From positions 310,001 to 374,000 of the forward strand of contig WFMF01000159.1 of NCBI GenBank assembly GCA_011033025.1: a DNA stretch of 64,000 nucleotides. The letters are read 5' to 3'. Made by a program: the position numbers and the translations under genes. This stretch comes from Beroe forskalii. Its lineage: Eukaryota > Ctenophora > Nuda > Beroida > Beroidae. Position 1 is the stretch's first letter; each line of letters opens with the position of its first letter. The notes beneath the pieces are model-generated. The model was given only the letters and a program-made list of their open reading frames with translations. It was not told where the DNA came from and did not search any database. Below, piece after piece: positions 11,022 to 21,348 of the stretch.

Positions 11022-11360
11022 TTTCTAAAAGTTATCACTGCAGTGATATTTAGGGTGATATCCAGGGTCAAAAGATTATCTTGGAGTTAATGTCCAGTTT
11101 TGGGCTAAACAATTCGGCCGACAATATGGGCAGAGTGTAATGAAGTGGTATTTGCAAGTTTCAAATGTGTATCGCCGCGGCCCAATCACTGATGGGATTC
11201 GTGAATAGTCTAATTGTGGGCATGAATTATTGTGGGAGTGATGTGACAGTCATTTTTCAAATATACCTCCGATCTTGATGAATTGAGGGGATTCTCATAG
11301 CTTTATCGATCTCCAATACAGTTTACCTGTGTACATTACTACATACATGCGTATGTTATA
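11022..11360. other. Upstream region of opine dehydrogenase copy 1
   Basis: This is the probable promoter side of the minus-strand dehydrogenase. Part of it (about 11268-11358) appears in reverse orientation at the corresponding position of copy 2. No other gene is seen. Confidence 0.4.
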
Positions 11361-11642
11361 TTTTTCCCAAAACCAAAAAGGATTTGGTTGTGATGGTCCG
11401 CGGCGGTTTTAAGGCGTTCTTTACTGTAAAACCCATGATATGAGAAAGAACGCGACGGTTAAAACTGCCGCAACGGCACTTTTTTGATGCATTAAAAGTT
11501 ACGTGAATGCTGTATATTTTATAAGTGACGCTGCAGCAGTTTTAACCGTCGCGTTCTTTCTCATATCATGGGTTTTACAGTAAAGAACGCCTTAAAACCA
11601 CCGCGGACCATCACAACCAAATCCTTTTTGGTTTTGGGAAAA
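11361..11642. mobile_element. Foldback element with about 110-bp inverted arms
   Basis: The left arm at 11361-11470 (TTTTTCCCAAAACCAAAAAG...) is repeated as its reverse complement at about 11533-11642 with very few mismatches, separated by about 60 bp. There is no coding capacity. It sits at the right edge of duplicon copy 1 and is absent from the equivalent place in copy 2, so it inserted after the duplication or marks its boundary. Confidence 0.85.
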
Positions 11643-13746
11643 AATATCACCCTTTTTCTGTGCCCAGATATTGAAATTTGGTGTCAAATCGCGCGTAAAA
11701 AATACGCGTTACCTAGCATTACTGATGACGTCACAAATACGTCATAAAATTAGATAAGCTATCTAAGACCCATTCATTTACACAATTAGGACTATGACCG
11801 ACAACATATCCAAAGATGAAGTTCTGGGATGGTCCCGTTCTCTCTCCACTAGCTTCAACGTTTTTGCCATTTTTTGGGATTTTTTCGTGTCAAAGTGTTT
11901 CAAACAATCGCATATATCTCAATGATGCCGGGGAGCCCAGAACTTTTCCACCACATTTTTGAAAAGTACATTAAATTTTCTTTCTACGCTAACAGGAGCA
12001 TTTTTTCCTATCTCGAAAGATTCATAACGAAAAATTGCGTTGAAAAACGCCTATTTTTGGGAAAATCGACATTTGAAATTCACGACTTCCTGACGTCATA
12101 ATGACGTCATTAAAATGACGTAAAATGCTTTTCAAGAGCAGTTTTCGCAAGTTCCATCCTTCTACTTTCCAACGCTGGGTCGATGAGCTTTGTATCTTTC
12201 ATGGTTCCCGAGATATAGCCGTTTAAAAAGGTTATACTTCTTGCACTAAAAAGTCTCTCTATGTATACACCACCAAAACCGTTGGACGGTTGGTCTAGTA
12301 ACCCCCCGCTGGTTTGGATGTGATCAGCCCACTTTGTCTCTTTTCAGGTTCCGTCGTCACATCCAAACCCGCGGGGGGTTACTAGACCAACCGTCCAACG
12401 GTTTTGGTGGTGATATCTTGACAGATGTATGTAGTTTGAACCCATGTTACTTGCCTAAAGGCAGTTTGGAACCACGTAACTTGCCCTCACGTAGTCTGAA
12501 CCCACGTTACTAGCCCACACGCAAGTCTAACCCACGCAACTTACCCAGGGGATCCTCCACGAACGGAGATAAGTGTACCTAAGAAATACTTATGATCGAT
12601 TTTAAGAGTGCTCATAAACATTCTGTTCACGAAACTTGAGTTAAGAAGATATTTCGCACTTATATTTTTTTTCTTAGGAACTTCCTAAATATTTAAGAAG
12701 ACCTTTGATAAACCCTTCTTAAGTCTGTGTTACCTTCCATATTTGATGCGTGAGTCAAACGTGAGCTTAATTGGGGTCTTCCTAACTCACTAAGTGCACT
12801 TAACTTTCTTCTTAATTTCACTATATTTAGGTGCATCACTAAGAGAGGTTTTATCCTTCTTAACGTCTTCTTAGCGTGATCCTAACTCAGGAATGGGATT
12901 CAATTTCAATCAAATAATTATTATATCGCCCCACATTATTGAGTTAGAACAGTTTATTGGAAATGTTTTCATAGCAGCGATAGGAAATACTATCTTAATT
13001 AGCTTATGCTTGGCATGACACAAAATCAATTATCCTTTCTTGGCCTCTGATTGGCTTGTGCACCATGCATGTGATCTGCGTTAGCTCATTCACGTGACAC
13101 ATCCTACAACAAATAAGAAGGGTTTCGTGGACAAGAAAATCCATCTTAAGGACAATATTGGTTAAGAAGGAAAGTTTCATGAACAGTCATAACTCGCGTT
13201 CCTAAATATAAAAAGTGTTCTTAACTTTATGATCATTTTAAAGAAGGAAGTTTCGTGGAGGAGCTCCAGACGAAGTCCCAAACTACGTTATTCTAACTTG
13301 GAATTACTAGAATTGATATATTTCTTAATTTCTATGAATCGTCCATGTGAACTCACATGCTAAAATATAGCAACCAGATCTAATTTCACGTGCATAAGTC
13401 TTATTTGAACTCATTTCAACGTAACCAAGTCGAAAATCCCGTATGGATATCAATTTCTTCAAATCCCCTAATTTTTACAAATCGCCCGTGTGTACTCACG
13501 TGCTGAAATATAGCAATTCGATCTAATTTCACTGCATTAGTCGTATTTAAACTCATTTCAACGTGATCATGTCGAAAATCCGTGTAAATATCAATTTCTT
13601 CAAATCCCTAATTTCTACAAAACGTCCGCGTGAACTCACGTGCTTCACTTGTCCATCGTATATTTCCCCATCCCTATTCACTGCGAGACATGGAGAAACC
13701 ATTATCAGTTCACCATCGTATCACAGAATAAGACTACGGTACAAAT
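11643..13746. repeat. Composite repeat region left of the assembly gap
   Basis: No gene is seen. It contains a second palindrome (12268-12414), CACGTAACTTGCC-like degenerate units (about 12430-12550), and a satellite-like unit at about 13320-13700 with the core CGTGAACTCACGTGC. The palindrome, degenerate units and satellite recur in reverse orientation at about 45840-46405, and scattered copies of the core occur at 44660-44850, so this is a dispersed element family. Confidence 0.7.
12268..12414. repeat. Palindrome of an element terminus
   Basis: CACCACCAAAACCGTTGGAC... at the left is matched in reverse on the right (...GTCCAACGGTTTTGGTGGTG), giving arms of about 55 bp. A single arm of the same sequence forms the right end of the insertion at 43610-46411. 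The palindrome therefore looks like two element termini joined head to head. Confidence 0.8.
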
Positions 13747-13846
13747 NNNNNNNNNNNNNNNNNNNNNNNNNNNNNNNNNNNNNNNNNNNNNNNNNNNNNN
13801 NNNNNNNNNNNNNNNNNNNNNNNNNNNNNNNNNNNNNNNNNNNNNN
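13747..13846. other. Assembly gap (100 N)
   Basis: Exactly 100 N, the usual placeholder for a scaffold gap of unknown size. It removes the 5' half of ZF1 copy 2 and the left edge of duplicon copy 2. Confidence 0.99.
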
Positions 13847-13918
13847 CGAAGCAGCAGTAGAAACAAACACCATCGCATCTGTAGGGTCAGGAGGGATACG
13901 GTTCAGAATAATCAGTAG
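13847..13918 (+). CDS. ZF1 copy 2, 3' part only (cut by gap)
   Basis: The visible codons read RSSSRNKHHRIC...DTVQNNQ-stop, identical in protein to the end of ZF1 at 1454-1525. The first finger and the splice acceptor fall in the gap, so intactness cannot be judged. Confidence 0.8.
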   Translation, partial: RSSSRNKHHRICRVRRDTVQNNQ

Positions 13919-14868
13919 CTCAAGCTGTCATAATCAGTGTCATTGGACACTGTTCTTGTAATATCAATAATTCAACGATATTATTATTATGTTTTCGAAA
14001 GGGGTTATTTATGTTTTAAAAGAATCGTCAATATTCTTCAATGGGAAATATCATCGACTCTAAATTATGGACACGCCCGGTCCACTGTCGTGATCTGCAG
14101 CTGCGCATTCACATTTTATTCTACATTTTAAAGCTGTATTTTGTTAGATATTTCAGCTATTGTGTTCTATGTTTTGGTTTAACTTTTATTTTAAATCAAT
14201 ATCAATCTTGAAAGTTGAAAAGTATGATGCAATGGAAATTAGGAATTATAGTCGGCACAAAAAAGATATAAGTACAAGAAATGTTGTCATTGTACCATCC
14301 ATTACCCAATTCATTAGACACTTAACTGGATCCAATGGATTCAAAACTCTTACGGTAGCTTGTCGAACTCTTACTTGCGCGATTTTTCTTTCACTTTGCG
14401 CGGCTCAATGGCTGTCAATGACAGAAAGCCGCGCATGAAAAAGCCGCGCGCGTAAGACTTAAGAGTTCGACACTTCCCTGTAAAACGTGATTTTAGCACA
14501 ATATTATACTGCTTTCGTGTTCAATTATCAATAGATCCTTTGCGTTCAATAGTTGCAATTATCAGTGGCACTATATCTCTGTTGGATTGATCGTGGGATC
14601 ATTTTCAATTTCATTTGAATTATTCCATCAACTATTTTGTCCATCGCATCTTTTATAGCTATTTTAGATCCCTTAATCCATTGTGTCCATCGGATCCAAA
14701 AGGTTTAATGAATCCACCCATGCTTCCATTCATAGCCAACATGCCTCAAAATTCTTATGAACTTAAGTTCGACCACTCTATCAACCCACTCTATCAACAT
14801 GATCCACATAGATTTATGATTTATCATATTCATTCATAATGAAAATTACCTCAATTTTCAATTTTCAG

Positions 14869-15122
14869 AGCCTGAGGCGTTACATGCTTGCAATTGGTGC
14901 TCGAGAAGTTTCAAAGGAAAGCACACGCTTAAACGGCATATAGATTCGGTGCACCTCAAAGTTCGGAATTTTAGCTGTGAAATGTGCGGGAGACGGTTTT
15001 CAAGGAAGAGCGATATGCTGAGGCACAGGACAGGCCCGGTATCAAGCCGGTGTAATGAAGCTCAAACTTCAGATGGATTCCTACAATTACAATGGGGTCC
15101 TTTTCGAAAAAAGCGGTCTTGA
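14869..15122 (+). CDS. C2H2 zinc-finger terminal exon ZF2, copy 2
   Basis: It has the same length (254 bp), phase (2 nt completing a codon) and stop context as ZF2 at 2452. The acceptor is AATTTTCAG, followed by AGCCTGAGGCG. Finger 1 CNWCSRSFKGKHTLKRH and finger 2 CEMCGRRFSRKSDMLRH are preserved, with only a few substitutions. The reading frame is intact. Confidence 0.8.
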
Positions 15123-15187
15123 GTCACAATTTTAAGAGTGTAAATTTTGATAACTATTTTATAACTTTTACTTGAGTCAATTTTTTC

Positions 15188-16546
15188 CTGTTCCCAATCG
15201 CGTTTTTGTTTTACAAAAAGGCATTGAGAAAAGGTTAGCAGAGATCGTGTTTTGTGGGGGTTGTGTGTATACTACCTTTACGCGTACTGTTAAATCTGAA
15301 ATAGGTGGTGGTGTTCGTCGTTGGTCGTCGTCGTCGTCGTATGTCACTTTTTCGATCAACTGCTCCTTTATAATATCACTCGCGTCAGAGTAGCTTGGTG
15401 TAGTGGCATCCTTCGCATTACGGGCTGCAGCTAGCTAACTGGGCTACTTTGTAGGTATTTGAGTTCGATGCTCTGTTCATGCTGTTGTTCTTTATCAAAA
15501 ATTTAACAATTCTTAAAACAATCATAAAATCAAAACTTAATCAATTTTCACGGAATCAGTCCGATTGGATTTCAATCACACAGCCATTTGGACTTCTTTA
15601 AGTAGCGGGCAATTCGGCCAATTTACAATGGGCAGTATTAGTGCCATCAGTTATGAATGATCTAAAGAATTGTTTTTATAGAGGAAAGTAAAACATGAGA
15701 GTTTGTCTCGGTTCATGATTGATAACAATGATATATCTGAATCTTTAATCTTGGTCAGTAATTAATAATTATATTGTGTATCTCAATCTTGAAAATATCA
15801 AAGCGGGGTACAATATTAGCGACCATTGCAATGGTTTGATATCTGCAACGCAACACAAAAGAAAATTTAACGCGTAACGAAATTGGTGATCATAGTTATG
15901 AAACTTTGAACGGCGCGCAACGAATCTTCAAAGAGTTCTATGAAATGGCGGGAACGCGCGCGCGAACATTTGGCACGTGGAACGAAATCGCCCACGTGAT
16001 ATTTCGATCTGCGCGCGTTAATTCAAAATTGTAGGAGAATGAAATATAATATATATAGCGCCCGCATAACGTGGAATATTTATAAAATTCAAAAATTGAT
16101 TCAATGATGTTAGTATTACTATTGCGATGTCACTAATAGTTGATAGAAGAAGCGTTTTATCACGGAAAATTATTTCAGATAAATCTTTAATCTATTCAAT
16201 ACCAACTCTTAATTCCCGTAGTCGTAGGATGTTACCCTACCCTCGCGCGCGGCGCAACGTTCCACATTTGGACGTCACTTTGCAACCTCGCCATCCAGTC
16301 AGAAGAAATAGACGGGGCAACGTCCGTCGATTCCCGTAGGTGTACGCCCGCGATTGTATTTTGATTTGTGAGGTCACTTTTATGCTTTATCGTCAACTCA
16401 CTATGTCAGTAAATAAGACTGACAACGGTCAAATGACAGCGTACGTTCTAATAGTAATACCAGCCCCAGGGAACAGGAAATTAAGCGCCTGCATACGGGA
16501 ACAATCAACAACGCACAAGAAATGCTCCGGCAGGCGCAATTCTTGT
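15188..16546. mobile_element. 1.36-kb insertion with CCTGTTCCC ends and a tRNA-like head
   Basis: The sequence interrupts the ZF2-ZF3 spacer, which is continuous in copy 1 near 2780. It begins CCTGTTCCCAATCGCG and has the complement CAGGGAACAGG at about 16470-16482. Homology with the inverted copy at 27957-29292 runs to about 16546. There is no transposase frame. A poorly alignable core separates the conserved ends, so the element is non-autonomous or decayed. Confidence 0.75.
15391..15475 (+). other. tRNA-derived (SINE-like) Pol III promoter head
   Basis: TGGTGTAGTGG (15396-15406) fits the A box TRGYNNARNGG, and GAGTTCGATGC near 15461 resembles a B box. The inverted copy preserves the pair better, with TGGTGTAGTGG and GGTTCAATGC about 40 bp apart. 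The segment does not fold into a complete tRNA cloverleaf by eye, so I read it as a SINE head and not as a working tRNA. Confidence 0.55.
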
Positions 16547-16906
16547 TTAATTAAGTTCCGTTTGAGAATGGTCTTTGCAATTGCTCCATACCAAGAGCAC
16601 TGTGTAATGTATATGTGATATGGCAGCATTTTGATAAATTATTCTCATATAGGTTGGTATAATCTGAATTTTTAATGGGATAGTTTTCGAAATATTTCAG
16701 GTTAAAAACTATGAATGAGATTTATTATCCATTTCTACTTTCCTACTCCTAGAATAGGATAAAAAGACTGTAATACTGATAAACTTCGTACTCTTTTTAT
16801 CGAATTTTCAACGGAACTCTTATACAGAATGTTATTAGTTTTTACAGCATATTTGGTTTATTAAAGAAGAAGAAAGTTAACTTTATGCTATTTCTCCCAT
16901 TTCCAG
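16547..16906. other. Spacer before ZF3 copy 2
   Basis: Non-coding sequence alignable to 2790-3145 in copy 1, ending in the ZF3 acceptor tract CTCCCATTTCCAG. The insertion boundary is at about 16546. Confidence 0.5.
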
Positions 16907-17109
16907 CAGGATCAGATGAATCTGAAAAGTGTTACATATGTGGCAAGGAGTTCTTCGGACCGAGCCGCAAACCGGTTCTCCGACGTCATGTGAAGGGAGT
17001 GCATCTAAACCTGCGACCGTACACCTGCCCCTACTGCAACAAGGACTATCAGCAGGCGGGACACAGGAACCTGCCACATCAGGAGGGGAGACACGCACAC
17101 CCTCTGTAG
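16907..17109 (+). CDS. C2H2 zinc-finger exon ZF3, copy 2 (second finger damaged)
   Basis: The first finger (CYICGKEFFGPSRK...RRHVKGVH) is intact. Finger 2 begins CPYCNKDYQQAGHRN and then diverges into LPHQEGRHAHPL-stop because of small insertions around 17070-17105, so the zinc histidines lose their spacing. Phase and acceptor match ZF3. The indels cluster exactly where the 55-bp array starts, so either real decay at the array edge or consensus errors in the repeat could explain them. Confidence 0.65.
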
Positions 17110-19735
17110 GCGGGACAGCAGGAACTCACACATCAGAGGAGACACGCACACCGCCAGAACAGGCGGGACACAGGAACTCACACATCAGGGAGACACGCAC
17201 ACCTCTTGTGAACAGGCGGGACACAGGAACTCACACATCAGGAGGAGACACGAACACCTCTTGTGAACAGGCGGGACACAGGAACGGCGGGACACAGGAA
17301 CTCACACATCAGGGAGGAGACACGCACACCTCTTGTGAACAGGCGGGACAAGGTGTAGACACGCACACCTCTCAGGCGAACATCAGTAGGAGACACGCAC
17401 ACCTCTTGTGAACAGGCGGGACACAGGAACTCACACATCAGGAGGAGACACGCACACCTCTTGTGAACAGGCGGGACAGGAACTCACACATCAGGAGGAG
17501 ACACGCACACCTCTTTTTGTGAACAGGCGGGACACAGGAACTCACACATCAGGAGGAGACACGCACACCTCTTGTGAACAGGCGGGACACAGGAACTCAC
17601 ACCTCAGAAACATCAGGAACTCACATCCAGGAGACACGCACACCTCTTGTGAACAGGCGGGACATAGGAACTCACACATCAGGAGGAGACACGCACACCT
17701 CTTGTGAACAGGCGGGACACAGGAACTCACACATCAGGAGGAGACACGCACACCTCTTGTGAACAGGCGGGACACAGGAACTCACACATCAGGAGGAGAC
17801 ACGCACACCTCTTGTGAACAGGCGGGACACAGGAACTCACACATCAGGAGACATGCACACCTCTTGTGAACAGGCGGGACACAGGAACTCACACATCAGG
17901 AGGAGACACGCACACCTCTTGTGAACAGGCGGGACACAGGAACTCACACATCAGGAGGAGACACGCACACCTCTTGTGAACAGGCGGGACACAGGAACTC
18001 ACATCAGGAGGAGACACGCACACCTCTTGTGAACAGGCGGGACACAGGAACTCACACATCAGGAGACACGCACACCTCTTGTGAACAGGCGGGACACAGG
18101 AACTCACACATCAGGAGGAGACACGCACACCTCTTGTGAACAGGCGGGACACAGGAACTCACACATCAGGAGGAGACACGCACACCTCTTGTGAACAGGC
18201 GGGACACAGGAACTCACGCATCAGGAGGAGACACGCACCTCTTGTGAACAGGCGGGACACAGGAACTCACACATCAGGAGGAGACACGCACACCTCTTGT
18301 GAACAGGCGGGACACAGGAACTCACACATCAGGGAGGAGACAAGCACACCTCTTGTGAACAGGCGGGACATAGGAACTCACAGGAGACTCACAGGCACAT
18401 CAGGAGGAGACACGCACACCTCTTGTGAACAGGCGGGACACAGGAACTCACACATCAGGAGGAGACACGCACACCTCTTGTGAACAGGCAGGACACAGGA
18501 ACTCACACATCAGGGAGAGACACGCACACCTCTTGTGAACAGGCGGGACACAGGAACTCACACATCAGGAGACATGCACACCTCTTGTGAACAGGCGGGA
18601 CACAGGAACTCACACATCAGGAGGAGACACGCACACCTCTTGTGAACAGGCGGGACACAGGAACTCACACATCAGGAGGAGACACGCACACCTCTTGTGA
18701 ACAGGCGGGACACAGGAACTCACACATCAGGAGGAGACACGCACACCTCTTGTGAACAGGCGGGACACAGGAACTCACATCAGGAGGAGACACGCACACC
18801 TCTTGTGAACAGGCGGGACACAGGAACTCACACATCAGGAGGAGACACGCACACCTCTTGTGAACAGGCGGGACATAGGAACTCACACATCAGGAGGAGA
18901 CACGCACACCTCTTGTGAACAGGCGGGACACAGGAACTCACACATCAGGAGGAGACACGCACATCTCTTGTGAGCAGGCGGGACACAGGAACTCACACAT
19001 CAGGAGGAGACACGCACACCTCTTGTGAACAGGCGGGACACAGGAACTCACACATCAGGAGGAGACACGCACACCTCTTGTGAACAGGCGGGACACAGGA
19101 ACTCACACATCAGGAGGAGACACGCACACCTCTTGTGAACAAGCGGGACACAGGAACTCACACATCAGGAGACACGCACACCTCTTGTGAACAGGCGGGA
19201 CACAGGAACTCACACATCAGGAGACACGCACACCTCTTGTGAACAGGCGGGACACAGGAACTCACACATCAGAAGGAGACACGCACACCTCTTGTGAACA
19301 GGCAGGACACAAGAACTCACACATCAGGAGGAGACACGCACACCTCTTGTGAACAGGCGGGACACAGGAACTCACACATCAGGAGGAGACACGCACACCT
19401 CTTGTGAACAGGCGGGACACAGGAACTCACACATCAGGAGGAGACACGCACACCTCTTGTGAACAGGCGGGACACAGGAACTCACATCAGGAGGAGACAC
19501 GCACACCTCTTGTGAACAGGCGGTACACAGGAACTCACACATCAGGAGGAGACACGCACACCTCTTGTAAACAGGCGGGACACAGGAACTCACACATCAG
19601 GAGGAGACACGCACACCTCTTGTGAACAGGCGGTACACAGGAACTCACACATCAGGAGGAGACACGCACACCTCTTGTGAACAGGCGGGACACAGGAACT
19701 CACACATCAGGAGGAGACACGCACACCTCTTGTGA
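17050..19735. repeat. 55-bp minisatellite of ZF3 copy 2, about 49 units
   Basis: It has the same unit as 3292-3824, expanded about fivefold. The first 650 bp or so (to about 17690) contains many irregular, truncated and interrupted units; later units are mostly clean, with variants lacking CA or GGAG. The recurring open frames of about 72 codons are by-products of the period. Confidence 0.95.
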
Positions 19736-20233
19736 ACAGAGACGGTTAGCAGGGTAATGTGCTATGTCAAAAGTCTCACGTCCCTGAATCCTGATACACT
19801 GTTTATCAGATGAATGGATGATGCTGTGTTTATTGTTAACTTGCTAGAAATAAACTGTTATTCAATGAGCAGGATCGGGAAATGGAATATCAATGTTTGA
19901 GTTTCTGTCGACAGATTTGATAGGTGACGAAGTTAATTGAACTGTTTTCACCGACCGAAGATTTTTATAAACTGTTATTTTCCGCTGGACTTTTAAAATC
20001 ATTAATTGATTGTTTATGTTTCCAAATTTTTAAATTTATTTTGCATAAGGGCCTCATTTATGAACCCAGATTTATTGTTAATTAACTCTACCAATTAAGT
20101 AAGGATCGTGCTTTTATAATAAAATTGTTGGGAAGTAAATGTATGGACCTTGAAGGAATCTGCTGAACACCCCTGAATCGCATCAAATCTTCTCTAAAAA
20201 TCATGTACTGTCTCTACTTATCATCTTTCCTAG

Positions 20234-20445
20234 GAGAGGGAACCACGCAACTGTCAGATGCCTGCACGTGCAGCCATTGTGGCAAGTCCTTCTTTGGACC
20301 CAGCCGTCGCCACCTTCTACGGCGTCACATTAAAGGGGTGCACCTCAAGCTGCGCCCTTTCGCCTGCCCATACTGCGAAAAGACATTTCAGCAAGCAGGG
20401 AACAGGAGCCACCACATCAAACGATTCCATCATTTAATACCATGA
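20234..20445 (+). CDS. C2H2 zinc-finger terminal exon ZF4, copy 2
   Basis: It follows the acceptor TCTTTCCTAG, has the same 212-bp length and starting phase as ZF4 at 4255, and ends TAA 20443-20445. Both fingers are intact: CSHCGKSFFGPSRR with RRHIKGVH, and CPYCEKTFQQAGNRSHHIKR with FH. The C-terminus differs slightly (HHLIP). Confidence 0.85.
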
Positions 20446-21348
20446 CTTTTAACAATAACATGGATTTGGAATCGTTAGACATTAATTTAGCGGTGTTTCA
20501 GATTGCCAATCTCCAAGCTATGATCTACCCGATGATTTGTGCCGCGTTTGATTCATGAAATCGGGTCATTTATAGCTAAGGAAGGAAAAGTTCCCATACT
20601 TTCTAGAATATTCACAGCATGGATGTGATTTAGCAGAAACTGTAACATGATAATACAGTTTTTAGCGATAAAAGCAATGCTAATTGCCGTTACAGAAATC
20701 AAGATATTGAAAATCTTATCAGGCCTACGACGTAAGAAAACTGAAACCTGATAATTATAATTTCAGGAATTCATATGTTTCGGGACTTTTTCGTGACCTC
20801 AAAAGCTTGCATTGAGAAGGCTAATAGAAATGTCATGTCGCATAATATATCAATTTGAGATAAGCGTTCTGCATAATTTGTACGCAGTTTTTCATTGTGC
20901 AAGCCGTGCTATTTTAGGTTTCAGTTGATAATTTCCAGCCCTTGATAAGCAGCATTGCATTTCTGTGAGAACAATTTTCTGGACAATTTTCCTGGAGGTT
21001 TGACGCTTGAAAAATATCATTTATCAAGGGCATTCCTACGATAGTATTGAGCTGATAATCTTTTTTGTCCATATTCTGCTTCCGTTTATTTTGCTACGTT
21101 TCTATTATAATGATGTGCTTATATAAAAACCTCTACCCACTCGGTCGATTCTTTCTGAACATGCCATTTAAATTGATCCTCATTTGTAAACGCAACCAGC
21201 CGGCAGCTCTATTTGTTTTTAACAACCAACAATTTCCTATGGATAATTTTAACGTTTGAATCTTTTCATTGGATATCACTTGGAATTATGTAGTTTTGTT
21301 CCATTTTTAGCTAACCATTTTAAATTTGAGGAGTGGTGATTGTTCAAG
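20446..21348. other. Upstream region of kringle gene copy 2
   Basis: Non-coding sequence, closely similar to 4467-5429 but with a deletion near 21135. No separate gene is seen; the open frame at 21065-21259 has no support. Confidence 0.4.

Larger units (their letters stand above)
1400..11360. repeat. Segmental duplication, left copy 1
   Basis: This block carries ZF1, ZF2, ZF3, ZF4, the repeat/kringle gene and the opine dehydrogenase. The same order recurs at 13847-26870 with near-identical exons and long stretches of alignable intron and UTR. The left boundary is uncertain because the matching part of copy 2 lies in the assembly gap. The right boundary is close to the foldback element at 11361. 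Introns have diverged by small indels while exons are almost identical, so this is an old-to-moderate duplication rather than haplotype redundancy, though unmerged haplotypes cannot be fully excluded. Confidence 0.8.

Noticed and set aside
13563-13961. Open frames crossing the N gap
   Set aside because: They are only open because N codons are not stops. The left part is satellite DNA and the right part is ZF1 copy 2 in one frame only.
15391-15475. A functional tRNA gene
   Set aside because: A and B boxes are present, but no acceptor stem or full cloverleaf can be formed by eye; a SINE head fits better.
17238-19625. Repeated open frames of 62-115 codons on both strands in the minisatellite
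   Set aside because: They repeat every 165 bp because three 55-bp units restore frame; no start context or splice sites support coding.
3292-19735. The 55-bp arrays as CRISPR arrays
   Set aside because: Units are contiguous tandem copies with no unique spacers, and the sequence is animal nuclear DNA.
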